In this document: positions 33,545 through 45,601 of the stretch, in pieces
How the letters are laid out: every line of letters begins with the position of its first letter
Position numbering within the stretch: position 1 is the stretch's first letter
From: Pocillopora verrucosa
Taxonomy: Eukaryota > Cnidaria > Anthozoa > Scleractinia > Pocilloporidae
Length of the DNA: 64,000 nucleotides
Direction of reading: 5' to 3'
Assembly: GCF_036669915.1 (NCBI RefSeq)
Contig: NC_089323.1
Location: 13,480,840-13,544,839, forward strand
The notes under the pieces: model-generated
Databases searched by the model: none
Seen by the model: the letters and a program-made list of their open reading frames with translations, nothing else
Told to the model about the DNA's origin: nothing
Translations under genes and position numbers: made by a program

Positions 33545-36500
33545 TCATTTTCTTCCAGGCCTCATCTGTTTCACCATCATTCGCATCGTATCCCTACGGA
33601 AATAAATTGATTGATATATTTAACAAAACGTTATGGGCGCCAAAATGCGGGTCGATTGGCTGCAAAGATACGCGGAGGGCGGCTGGGTGAAACGTGATGA
33701 ACGAATGATTCTCACCTTATCGCATTAAGTTTTTCTTCCACTGATTCCCAAGGATTCCGATCTTCACTAAATTCTAGAAGCTCTAGGAAAAAGTAAAGCA
33801 TTTAGATTGCATCCATCGGAAAACTGTAAGATGCAACCATTTAAAAACTTTTTTCTTTTATCATTGAATGTTATTTGGAAACAGTTGAGTGGAAAAGACC
33901 AACCTCTCCTTCACCTTCCCTCGGCCAATTTTTTTCCATTTTTCAGGGCTCCGGGTCAATCACTGGCAACATCGAAACAATAAAATTTGGACTATCTTGA
34001 TTAACAACAAACCTTCCGCAAGTTTCTTTTCACTGATCCATTCTCCTTCCTTGTAGTACTTTACGCGCAAATTCTATACAATACAATCAAATTCACGACC
34101 GATTTCATTAAAAAATTCATCTCTGTGGAAGTAAACACATTAACAACCTAGCCACGACCTACCAAGACAAAAGTTTGGGCTATACTGAAATGCAATGACT
34201 TTTCGAAGCCAGAAATAAAATGTGAGGCACTTATCGGGTAAGATTTCATTCAAATTATATTGGCAATCCTAGTTGTACACGATGACACTCTCAAAAGTGA
34301 GGCATCTTTTCATTGATCCTCTTAAAGTGCTTTCCCTCCACATTCTTCCCACCTAAATCACACATATCATAAGTGCATGCACACCGTGCTGACATGACCT
34401 CAAACCCCTAAATAACGCCCACCTATTTATAATTTAGTCCACACTTGGTCTTCAAACTTTAATGAAACATACCAGAAAAGGAAATCTTTCCATGCGAGCG
34501 AGCTGTAAAATACGATCCACATCATACTCCACACGAGCGACTTTCTTGGCCTGAATGTAGGTAGTGCTCATCTGTGCTATGAGTATGTTGAGGAGAATCA
34601 CAATTACGGTCCCCATGTACGCCAGCATTAACAATATTGAGAGCCAGCTGCAACAAAATACAAATAAGAAAAACTTGGATAAGTTCATTGCATTCAAATC
34701 CAAACATTTACCACTGCGCAGCGCAACAGCAACGCAATATGACGTAAATAGGCGCTCGGCTATTTCGCTGAACGCAGAATTTAACTCTGTCACAACTTCT
34801 GTCGAGAGGTACCAATCATAACCTTACTTGAAGCTTGAGTAGTCTTCTGCAAATGGTCTTTGTTCGAACAACACTCGAAATCCTCTCAACAAAACATCTC
34901 CTAAGTCACTAAATGTAAAAGGAAGCAAAAGTAACTGCTCTCAGCAATTTAAAATGGGTAAAAAGCTGGTAAAAATAAGTCGGTAAAAATCACCATAAGC
35001 GTATAAGCACCTAAGTAACCCGTACCAACCACAAATTCTATTCAGCTCAGTTGGTGGCAAAATCCAAACCAAATCATCGCTGAACAAGTTGTAAATGTAA
35101 TCATGTCATTATTATTTTTTTAATAATAATATGTTGGAACTGTCCGTCATACGAATGATAATGAAAAATAAGGTAATCGTTTTTAGCCCCCTAAGCACCA
35201 GTAAGTTATATAATAATTTCAAAGAGAATCAGCGGGAAGGAGGTGTGCAACGATCTGAGAAATTCAGACGTACCTGAATTGATGGTGCTGATTAGAACCT
35301 TGACGTAGCGATAAAAACAAGGCAAAACAAAAGGGAAGAAAGATCACAATAAAAACTGCCATGAACCGCGTCAAGTCCTCCTGAATAATCTTAGCCAGGG
35401 TTTTAGTGTATAATCCTGTAGTCCTAGAAAAGATGAAAGGCTTTGTTGGATGAGCACTATAATACATAATAAATAGTGAGGTCCCATACACCCATTTTAC
35501 TTAAAATACAATCTTAACTATTTTTTTAAACCAAGGTGTGCAAATTGCATACAAATAAAAGTTTAAATCAACATCCAAATTTGGCACATGAAATGCCCTG
35601 CTTAGAATGGCACCTTTTTCATATTTTCAAGCAAGCTATTTTATCGGAGGAACATAATAATTTGAGTTTTTACGACTGGCAGTCAAATCTTAGCTCCATC
35701 AGTTCAAATTTTGCGACAAACGGATTATTGTGAAATGACTAAATGCAACCAGCACCCGAGAAAGGAAATCGCGCTTCGAGGTAAAAAAAATCTGATCTTG
35801 CATCAAAATATCGAGTGAGCCCTTTACATTTCTAGTACCGAAAGCTCCCCAACAAGAATAACTTTCGTCCCACTTTAGGGTTAGGGGTGCGTTCCCCAAC
35901 AAGAATAACTCTCGTCCCACTTGAGTGGTGCGTTTGCGTTCATGGTGCATTTGACTCATGCAGATGAAAATATTATACGCTAGTTTCTCAATCTAAAGAA
36001 TTTCCTTTAAGGGTAGAAAATTTGAGCTTGCATTGTAAGATATTTACCTTGTCACGCAAGCAAACTTAAATATCCTGAGGAAGTTGAACAAGACGGCTAA
36101 TGATCCTACCAACCATTGTGCTTTGCTACCAGTGAACCGCAAGGGTATTATACACAGGATCAACAACAGACCTAACCAGTCAAACAAGGTCATCCACTGG
36201 GTGAAATATGATTGCCTTTCACTGCAAGATAAAGGTTTTGTAAGTCTTGCCTTGAGCACTCGCTGGCTCGCTGTATTCCACCCTTCCCTTTCATAGTATT
36301 TCTACTAAAAAGAAATTCAGAAACAGTCGGGCGGTGGAAAGCAGTCTCTGTAAAGAGGTAGGGGCGTAAAGTGACACCTATTTCTTTCGAATAGCAGGAC
36401 ATTTTCATTCATTAAAAGAAAACAAAATGTAGCACATAAACAAGTAAAATAACACAGTAGATGTATCAACGACAAAGAAATCAAAACGGAAACCTTAAAA

Positions 36501-39500
36501 AAATATATGCCTCGACAAGTGAGTAGCTTAACGATGTGCGGTTTTAAACAAAATAATATCTCGGTAAAAACTTAAGCGTGTCTTCTGCTTAGTTTTGAAC
36601 GACAAGTGGAGTTATACTGAAGTAATTAAATCATTCGCTGCCGACCTTTATGCGTTATAGTTGATTTCGGGCTTCGCAGTCACCGACTCTCATGCAATAA
36701 GAATCTCGAGGCCATAATCTAATTGTTGAGTAGAACTCTCGTTCTTAGTATTGCAATCATCATAATTCATCTTTAGTGAAATGAAACTGTCAAGAATTGT
36801 CTGCTTGGACGAGTTGTTATGCATTTGGCGACAGTTACAGTCGTTAATTATTAAAAGGCCATCGTCGATCATTTTAGCACCTGGAACGCCCTTGGTAACC
36901 ATTGCAGGGATTGAGGCGACTGTTGTAGAGAAGTTGCCGATAAAGGAGTTTCGACTGTAGCTTAGAGACGTGATTTCAAGAGCAACAGCATTAAAGGTAG
37001 CAATAATAATTGACATATATAAAAGGCATTGATTTACAGAATCTGATAATCAAACCAATTTTTTTTTAACACGGAGAAAACCTACAAAAAAGGGACGGAT
37101 GACGCGTTAATCAAGAGACGTGATTTCAAGAGCAACAGCATTAAAGGCAGCAATAATAATTGACATATATAAAAGGCATTGATTTACAGAATCTGTTAAT
37201 CAAACCAATTTTTTTTTAACACGGAGAAAACCTACAAAAAAAAAACGGGTGACGCGTTAATCAAGTAAATGGTTCACGCACTACAACCATAATAGTCCAG
37301 TATGGTGACAAATGTTGCTAAAGCTGATGGGTGTTCTGGTGCTTTTCAAAGATCAATAATTATATTTTGCCACTGTTTGGAAGTAGTTTTACTTACATTC
37401 TCATTTGACTGATTTCTTCGCAGATGTAAAACAAAACCGCGAGGAGAGTGACAACCTCACAAAGCCCACGAAGTAAATCTGCCACACCTCTGTACTGAAT
37501 AGGATCCACTTTGGTAGAACCATACAGCAACGAATATGACAGTAATAGCACAAAGATGACGTAAAATGCAGCTTGAAAGCTGTTGACGGAAAAGTGCATT
37601 TTATGAATACATGATTTTATCTTAAGGTTTATGACTCATACCTTGAATTTTAGATTCACAAATTTAAGAAATTCGAGAAAGTCAATGAAACATTCGCTCT
37701 AGTTCCTTAACCATATATATTTGGTTAAAAATACAAATAAAATTTGTCAATCTAAAGTAACGTATTAATTCACTTTTTTGCTCTTCAAGATCATGAGTTT
37801 TGACATGAATCCCTTATTTCTATGGGAAGGGGTCTGAGCTAAGGGATCTTACACTTGTCTATTTGAAAAAAAATGTCATGTGATTCATTACAAAACCCTA
37901 CACAGGTAACAATAAAACAAGTTTACCAAAGAAACCATTGGCCATAACTGTCCCATTTTCTTTTTATCAACATTCTCACCACAGGATGTTGCAAAGCCTC
38001 CTGAAAACGAAAATGAAGCGATAATCTGTGAAATGAGTGTGGATGACTAAAGAGTGAAGTGATTAAATGCTTTTTGATTCAGGTCAATATTTTGTAGCCA
38101 GCAAAAATGCTTTAGGAGAGGGAGAGGAAAGTTAATAAAGGTTAGAGTATGATCATTAGGATCCCACCAAGTGTGTCTGGAAGGACACTATAGTTTTCCT
38201 AGTTATTTTCTCTTCCTTAATTGTAAGTCCACCTCATAACCTTCCATAATCATTTAAGTAATGAAATGTTTTATCTGGTAAAGTGTACATTATTTAAGTA
38301 TTTTTGACATCTCTATTTACACTACAAGTGCTGTAAGTCACCCTTGTTATGATGTTCCACAGCTGGAGAGACACAGATCAGGGTAATAAGCCAACTAGCA
38401 TTCTACTTTGATTTTTCTTAATACCCTCATTTAAAAGTTACCTTTTTGTAGGTCTTAGCAATCATGTGTAAGCATGACTTGTCTCTCTGATTGAAATATT
38501 CATTATCTGTCTCCTTTCCCCCTGCTGAGGTTATAATCTTTGGAGGTCTTCCTCCTTCATCACCATCCAAAATATGATAAAGGAAGTGGTAATTCAAAGG
38601 ATTTTCAGTAATTGTACTCCAGGCCCCTTCAATTGCCTTTTTCTCTTCTTCACTTTCATAACTTTCCTTGCGTTTTGGAAGGTAAGGCCAGTGTGGTTTC
38701 ACCATCTGGTCTAACACAGCCACAACTGTTTTCTGAAAATATGCCACAAAAATTAACAGCAAGTTCCACAAAAAAATTTAATGCAAGCATGTAGCAATCA
38801 AAACATTGATACATTGAATCTTCACAATTGCATATTATAGTTACCAGACCCTTTTTTTATCAATGAGTGACACTAAGGTTAATCTGGTTATGATAGAGGC
38901 AGGAAACTCATAAGTATATGACATCATTGTGATTTACGTACAAAAGGTAGCAAGTTTTGTAATATGTAACAAGGTTATTACTTAAGTCAAACCTCATATT
39001 CAAAGGCTTGAATACTAAGCACATAAACATACATGGACAATGGTTGAAAACATTTTTTCAACAGGCAGTCTAATTCCTGACATTTTAACCTTTTCAGGCG
39101 ATGTGCTTTTAGCACTCTCTTGTCTATTTCACTTCCTATCTTGCCTTTTGCAAGCTTTAAGCTGATGAGGTTGTACAATTGTATTATTGTTTTTTGTTAT
39201 CTCTTCTAGGTGTTCTAGGTTATAAGCCTCACTCAAGGGGCTGATAATTGAAAAGATGTTAATTAATAATAACAATGATTTAATAAAAATTAATCGAGAT
39301 GTCCTTTCCTTTATTAATGAACGCTTATTAGAATGAAATAGTAGTCTATACTAACAAGTTACCCCAACATATCATCAATTTTCCTTTATGATTTCTGGCA
39401 ACAATTAATTTTGTACTCCTGGGTGGAAAGAGGTACAGTCAGAATAAAGAATCTTACCTAAACCTGACTAAATGACCCAACCAGGGCTAGTAAACACAGA

Positions 39501-41535
39501 CCTTTTAATGTGACATCATTTGGTTCAGTCATAACTAGTAAATAACATACTACATCTTTCACAATACCTTGCATGTGATTAGAGTAAAAAGACCTATATC
39601 CTTATTTATTGAAGATACTGAAAGAGCATCCTTGCCTCAATTTGGTAAATACAAATACTCACCTTCATTTTAGGGTTCTCAATAATGGATTTGAAACTGA
39701 ACAAAGATGGCTGAGGCTCTAGCATATTTCCTGGCTTCCATGAAAATAGTCCCTGGGCCCTTAATAATTAAGGAGGAAATTAAGACTGACAATGAATTGC
39801 AATTAAAAAAAATTCACTCCTCATAAAACTAGGAAGGGTCATGTCTTACACCTTATAACCATTTCAAAAGTGGATACATGTGCCTATCTCTACAAGCTGT
39901 GTTTGTTAGTAATTCTTAAGGTGCCCCAAACTGATGAAGAAAATTCCAGCACTAATAGGGTTAAGGGTGATTCCTCAAAAAAAAAGTTGTGCAACCAATT
40001 TTATTGAAATTTCCTTGAGTTTTCCCTATCAAATGCTGTTTCAAAATATACAATGGAAAAGAGATGTGAAGATGTGATGGGCTAATCAATCTTGCCCCAT
40101 CTCTACCTGTATTAATTTTATATCCAATTCAAGAAGTGTAAAGGGATACTGAGGAATCAGTGTGTTCAGTTTGTTTTCTCATCACTTAAACTTGTCACCA
40201 ATGGATAACTGTGGGAAAGGTATCTGGCAAATGTGAGGGAACTGTTGATCACTGCAACTGTTGATATGAATAATTAGCACACTTTACTTGTCATTCCACA
40301 TTGCTCGTATCAGATATGCTGCCACTTCATCATTCTCTGTCACTAATGCCACCTCTACTGGTAACAGAGCTCGCCTTTTCTTATGCACTTTTGTCTTCAC
40401 ACCTAGCAGAGCAGGACATTTCTTCACAAGCATTTTTGTGACATGCAAAAATCCCAGTTCTGCAGCATAATGCAGCAATGTCTTCCCTGTTTTGTCATCT
40501 CCATCTCTAAACCTCTCATATCTGTCATCTGAGTTCAGTTCACTTTCTAACAGAATTCCTAATAAACGATTAATCTACCAAAAGATATAAACCTTGATCA
40601 GTGTGTTCTCTGCATTATGCCAAAACATTGCCAAATATATCTTTCAGAATGTTACTGGATAGAAAATAAGATATCTAGCAATGAATATTTCCTGGCTAAT
40701 AACCATGCAATTCGTTTACTTTTTTTTTTTTTTGGCACAAGGCACTTGAGTTGTGTCATTTGTAAATCACATACCAGCTTTTCAAGACCTGTAAGTTTGT
40801 CAGGGTTCTCTAGATATTGCTCTGATGCTGGCCACCTTTTTAACATAAAAAGTGCTGGATCTTCACAGCCCAGTTCCCCATTATTTTTAAACTCCTGAAT
40901 CAGTTTTTCAACGGTAACTTCATCCATGGCTATGTTCCAGGACAGTCCTTGTCTCTGCTTTTGATGTACCTGTTAACCAAGGTTGTAAGGTTAGGGTTTG
41001 AACTATACTGACGTTAAGCGTAAATGTAGTTATCCTGATGTTCTCATGAAACTAGCTGAACTCTTCGTGTTATGTGTTGACCATGCATCACTCAGGATAC
41101 CACAGTTACCTGAACGTGACAAAGGTGCATTGACGTTGAAATATTTCCTTTCCTCAGTTCGCATATTGGGTTCTAGTTATCTATTCCACATTCAATCCAA
41201 CTGAACGAATTTTAAGTATTTTCTCTATGTTTGCAAATTATATATACTCGATAATATGCTATTGTGGCTATTAAATTAAGCGTATGGTCAACAAAGCCTA
41301 AATTCAAGCTATCCAATTAAATCTATGCAGAAGAATTCATACTCCACCATTGTTTAAAAAGGACAGTTTTTTCGGAAACGGAACAATCTGTCATTACCTT
41401 GGACCAGAACTCCCCGTCAAATTCCTCTTCCACGAACTCTTTCTGATGACGATCAACTCTAGTTTGAATTTTATTTCCTCCGCTTAGCTTATCATTTTCA
41501 GTAGGCTTTAATAACTCTTCTTTTTTCCTTGGCAT
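33545..41535 (-). CDS. ankyrin-repeat TRP-like six-transmembrane channel, complete
   Basis: Fourteen exons join in phase with GT-AG borders: 41535-41398, 40969-40775, 40574-40288, 39759-39663, 38732-38442, 38000-37927, 37579-37397, 36221-36048, 35423-35274, 34908-34828, 34647-34473, 34073-34013, 33782-33716 and 33593-33545. They encode 673 residues. Residues ~110-205 hold ankyrin-type repeats (TGKTLLHYAAELGFLHVTKMLV). S1-S5 lie at about 361-515, a pore loop (DLGDVLLRGFRVLFEQRPF) at 530-556, and S6 in exon 11 (WLSILLMLAYMGTVIVILLN, then ILIAQMSTTY). The short C tail is basic. The architecture fits TRP cation channels (TRPA/TRPV-like). The exact subfamily is open, and the ankyrin region is shorter than in TRPA1. 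It converges on the beta GPCR at 31.1 kb and is head to head with the gene at 43.1 kb. Confidence 0.87.
35846..35925 (+). repeat. two-copy direct repeat in channel intron
   Basis: A ~30-base unit, CCCCAACAAGAATAACT-CGTCCCACTT, occurs twice about 47 bases apart, in the intron between channel exons 8 and 9. Confidence 0.7.
36965..37264. repeat. 150-bp tandem duplication in channel intron
   Basis: Bases 36965-37114 and 37115-37264 are near-identical copies with a period of exactly 150. They differ at a handful of positions (for example an A run after CCTACAAAAA). They lie in the intron between channel exons 7 and 8. The low divergence indicates a recent event. Confidence 0.9.
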
Positions 41536-43100
41536 TTCTTGATCATCTATCGGCTACTTCGGTTGGATAAATGCACCAAAATTTCGAGGTCAGATTGTCT
41601 CACAAATCGCAAGAAAGTTTGAAAACCTGAAAGCGAGCTTCAGGGTCGTGTTTACTGCCATGGCGCAAGTGTTGTGAGCCCGTAAACATCGATCATTTGC
41701 GAAGAAAACCGAAATGGTTCCGAATACTTAACGAATATATTCCGAAGTCGTCCTGATGACTAAAAGTTTTACTCAAAATGTTTCCTTGAGTTGGTAGATA
41801 TATATTGACCCCCCTCTGCTGTCTTCGCTCCTCTTGTCCAAGAATGGTTCTTCTCCGGTAGCAACGGACTGCATCAGAACTCTAATCGTCCATTAGCCAC
41901 AAATGTTTAATATATTATTATAAAATAATTCAAATAGTACGCGCGCTCTGATTGACCATAAAACCATTTTACATGAGCGTATGTAAACATGGTTTTCGTT
42001 CCTCTTTCATTAGTTATTTTATAAAACTCGATTCGCTTCGCGTCGTGGTTTCCTGCGCTTATCTCGTGTTCTCCCAACCTCCCGCGTGTTTACATCAGGC
42101 TATGTAAACACGGAAACCATTTTACATTTCTTCACTGATAAACCGCAGAAAATTTTTAAAAACGATTATTATAATTCAAGTGGAAAATTATATAAAATTA
42201 GGTCAAGCACCGGTCAGTACATGTATTTAATACAGTAAAACTATTCTATGTCTCGGAATAGTCTGAGTTCCATCGGAAAGAAAGACCTTATCAAAATGGA
42301 TTTAGGAAATCTGAGAGCCGCTTTTCGTTACTAGTGCGCGAAACGTTGACGATGACAGTTATTGGATCTAGATTAGTAACTTTAACCGTCCTGATTTCAA
42401 AGGTATTATTCCCAAAGCCAATTGACGTCCTTTCGGTAGAAAGTAAAGAGACGTGAGCTTTCGCCTGCTTCAAAATTCATCTAAGGAACAGCATTTAGTT
42501 TCGCTTCTAGTTACTGATTTTTAAGAAGTGAAGGCAAACATAGCTATCAGATCAAAAGGAAACGGCGGGCACACGTGCAGTTGTTAAAAAATGTCTTTCT
42601 GTTGAGCTTATCTTTTCAACAAACGATGTTAATTATGAATAAAAGTTAGTTTCACATCACATATTTTAATATCACATATTGTCAGTCCCGTCTGATGGTA
42701 CATTGTGTTTCTTTCAACAATACATTCAAGCACCTAAAGATGACAAGAGTATTTAGCAATTTTGCCTTCGAAATTTGAGAGCTCTAATGAAGCGCTCCCT
42801 CTTGCAATGAATAGCATTTCGGGAAAAAATTATCTTCGATATGGTTGAGAATTTTTTTTTGTCATGAATTCCGCATGCATTTCACACATTTGCCATTTCT
42901 ATAAATCAAAGCTACACACGTTGTTGCCCTAAGATTTTGTAATTTTTTTTCCTCGTCACTTCTCTCTGATTTGTTTCTGTGCGTAAACGAGCTGTCTCCT
43001 AGTCGATCACTAAGGTCATATATTTCAGTTCACCGAAGACATTTAAGAAAGTCGTGAATTCAACCCTTTTGTTAACAACTCGCGATAGCTTGAGTCAAAA
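41536..43100. promoter_or_regulatory. shared upstream region of two divergent genes
   Basis: This 1.56-kb interval separates the start codons of the channel gene (-) and the 159-residue gene (+) and must hold both promoters. About 41915-42190 looks like an interspersed repeat (ACGCGCGCTCTGATTG with an AAACCAT/ATGGTTT hairpin at about 41965-41999). A TTTCAG at 43023-43028 could end a 5' UTR intron of the right-hand gene. No TATA box was fixed. Confidence 0.4.
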
Positions 43101-43580
43101 ATGAAATTCGTTCTGTACTTGTGCACTAAGAGCGCCTTGGAAAGCAACAAAGTCCAGGAACTATTGGATTATTTGGCAGGTAAACTACGAAACACTGCAG
43201 AAGTGAAAAATATCCTCGATATTTTAGCAGAGAAACAAGATTTTACATGGGAAATTCGCAATAGTGACTGTCTTGTGTTGGTCGGGTCACGCCTCGCTTC
43301 ATCCCTCATTCAAAACAAGGAACAAGAAATCGAAGAAGATTGGATCACCTTCGACGGAAAGGTGCTACATGACGAGTTCGTAAGAAACAAAGAACTGGTG
43401 AAAAAACTGATTATGGTTTTCTTCACGGAAAGAAGCAAGAATGATTGGGTCCCAGATGGCTTGGATCAAAAAAGAATATTTGATCTAGACAACGAAAAGA
43501 TTTACAAAGGTAATCCTGTCGTAACCCACCTTGAATACACCATAAGACGAGTACTGGGAGAGACAATGGTGGACTGGTGA
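43101..43580 (+). CDS. intronless 159-residue protein, possibly TIR/SEFIR-like
   Basis: The frame opens with ATG after a TTGAGTCAAAA context and is uninterrupted to TGA. No signal peptide or membrane segment is visible. The pattern alternates beta strands and helices: strand FVLYLC, strand DCLVLVGSRL, the conserved-looking WITFDGKVLHDEF, strand LIMVFFTE, then DWVPDGL, KRIFDL and a final helix THLEYTIRRVLGE. The order of strand, charged loop, strand and proline turn recalls SEFIR/TIR signalling domains, but I cannot confirm this by eye and it may be a cnidarian-specific family. AATAAA at 43693-43698 gives a short 3' UTR. It lies head to head with the TRP-like channel gene, between two parts of the GPCR cluster, and has no duplicate in the window. 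Confidence 0.75.
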   Translation: MKFVLYLCTKSALESNKVQELLDYLAGKLRNTAEVKNILDILAEKQDFTWEIRNSDCLVLVGSRLASSLIQNKEQEIEEDWITFDGKVLHDEFVRNKELVKKLIMVFFTERSKNDWVPDGLDQKRIFDLDNEKIYKGNPVVTHLEYTIRRVLGETMVDW

Positions 43581-43692
43581 AGAGACACAGGTTCACCCTC
43601 TGAGAGCAGGAACCGAAAGCAAGAGCAAGAGCTGTTTAACCTGATTTGTTCCGCCTGTTAAAACTGAGCTTGTCTTTACACCGTGAGTACGG

Positions 43693-43698
43693 AATAAA
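43693..43698 (+). terminator. polyadenylation signal of the 159-residue gene
   Basis: AATAAA 113 bases after the stop codon. Confidence 0.65.
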
Positions 43699-43699
43699 C

Positions 43700-44660
43700 T
43701 TGAGGCAACTCAACTAACGCTCAATGTTTCAACTAATGCTTAATCGGCAAATAACTTATTATTCTTGTGTGCATTCAAAATTTTCTTCACTCGGACGATT
43801 AATCAGTGCTAAGAGCCTACTATTGTTTTGATAGTTGATTAAGAAAGTACCAGATTTAACTGGATCAGTTGAGGTAGTGTGTGGTCAGAATATTTCTTAT
43901 TAAAATTATTTACAGGATGAAGAAGCAATTTGATTCAACATAAAACGTAATTTTCTAAGTGATCATTGGACAAGAAATAAATTACAGAACTGTAACAACA
44001 AGAGTTGCTAGTAGTTGTGTGATATCATAAATTTGACAGTGGGCGCCTACATTTTGAAAAATGTTCGGTAACTTGGCCGCACACATGGCTCACAAACAGC
44101 TCCTGTCTTTGTTTCAATAAAGAGGTCCTTTTTTAACGCAGTAATGTCCTTTTATAAAACTCCCTATTGTTCCTCTAAGAAGATGGAAAAAGAGGAGTGA
44201 TTCTTTGTCAAGTCACTAGTAAGTTTTTAGGCATAGTCCACAGTATCCTTGGCAGTTCCCCTGCCCCCCCTTTCACCTCCCATGGAAAAACGAAAAAAAG
44301 GCATTCAAGGTTTTTTAGTGTTGTCAAATTAACATTTGAAAACCAAACTACCATTATGCCACACAATCCTATGGAGCTACTCATGCTCGCGGTAAAAAGT
44401 TTTGAAACGACAATTGTAATCAAATTCCTCAATCTTAAAAGAGGGGAGCACAATGAATTGTTTAGGGAAAGCGCGGTAAATGGACTTATAAAGAGGAAAT
44501 TACCGATTATAAAAAAAAGATAGAGGGAACGGAAACATCTCGTAGCTGTCACTGTTTCTTTTATAATTCTCGGCGGATGTAAAATTGAGGGAAAAAGCTG
44601 GTAGACGAATTAAAAAGTTATTGCACACGATTTCCTCCGCGCAACAGCGAATAAAAACTT
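43700..44660. other. no gene supported
   Basis: Two overlapping open frames on opposite strands near 44200-44550 have no recognisable motif, and each is the shadow of the other. Nothing else is seen. Confidence 0.4.
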
Positions 44661-44663
44661 GTC

Positions 44664-44775
44664 ATGATGTATGTATGTAAACTTGTGCAGGTATGTATGT
44701 AAACTATGTATGTGTGTATGTATGTATGTAAACTTGTGCATGTATATATGTAAACTATGTATGTATGTATGTTTA
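44664..44775 (+). repeat. ATGT tetranucleotide microsatellite
   Basis: (ATGT)n stretches alternate with AAACTTGTGCA/AAACTATG spacers, giving a ~28-base higher-order period. The open frame across it is an artefact of the repeat. Confidence 0.88.
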
Positions 44776-44779
44776 TTAT

Positions 44780-45260
44780 ATAGATCTGATGAAATACCAG
44801 GATTTTTCCTTTTACTAAAAAATCATATCGTCATCGCGCGCAGTGAAGATACTATCTTTATCTTTCACGTGTGAGGATATTGGTGTCGCCATGGTTACTA
44901 ACATGATTAGCCAATAACAAGAGAGCTTCCCGCTCAGGCGCGCGGCTGGTTATTTTGAAATTATGTAGGAATTTCATCAGTAGCTATAAATACTGATGAA
45001 GCTTCGCTCACTCGTGAGAGATACTTTCAGCACTCGAATATAAAACTCGTATCCCCGCGCGGCCATGTAATATCCTCTATATATACGCTTTCATCAAAGT
45101 TGAACCGTATGCAATAGACCTCTTTAGCTTGTATGTTATGCTTAGGTCTCAAGAGAATTTCCACCTTTGTCGTTTGCAAATTGTGCGTATATATGTACTT
45201 GAATAAAAGGAAACTTGAAAGAAACAGTTCTCTTGTTATCATTATCATATGGCCTGAAAA
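44780..45260. mobile_element. probable interspersed DNA repeat
   Basis: Non-coding sequence with the perfect hairpin TTCATCAGTA/TACTGATGAA (44973-44982 and 44991-45000) and CG-rich stretches such as CCCCGCGCGGCCATG. From recollection, blocks like these are abundant in coral genomes as remnants of non-autonomous DNA elements. The ends are not fixed. Confidence 0.45.
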
Positions 45261-45447
45261 TAGTTAAACACACATGCATCCAAAGTGAAGAGGTCGCTAT
45301 CTTTCTCTTACACCATGACATCTTTGAAATGTCCCTGTGAGAGTAAAAAAGCTGTCCGTTGCAAAGAGTATTAACTTGAAATTCCCAACAGATGTAACAG
45401 CTTAATTACAATAGATCAATGCCAACGTAAAGTTCCTCTTAAGGTTT

Positions 45448-45472
45448 AAGAGGTTTAAGAGGTTTAAGACAA
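45448..45472 (+). repeat. 10-base tandem repeat
   Basis: AGGTTTAAG(A) is repeated about three times. Confidence 0.7.
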
Positions 45473-45601
45473 CAGCGAACGGAGGCGGCTGTGCGTTTTT
45501 ATGACAGAAAGTTACTTATGTACGTCTCTAAAAGATAGCATACGCTCTCTTATCAGTCAATACATGTGCTAAAATGACAGTTTGTGAACATTGTTCGTAC
45601 G

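Noticed and set aside
36690..37016. 108-codon minus-strand frame
   Set aside because: It starts inside the 150-bp tandem repeat and has no motif; channel exons 7 and 8 flank it, so it is intronic.
44208..44552. Two opposite-strand frames of about 110 codons
   Set aside because: Mutual shadows with no conserved motif, splice context or poly(A) signal.
44671..44874. Cys/Tyr-rich 67-codon frame
   Set aside because: Translation of the ATGT microsatellite.
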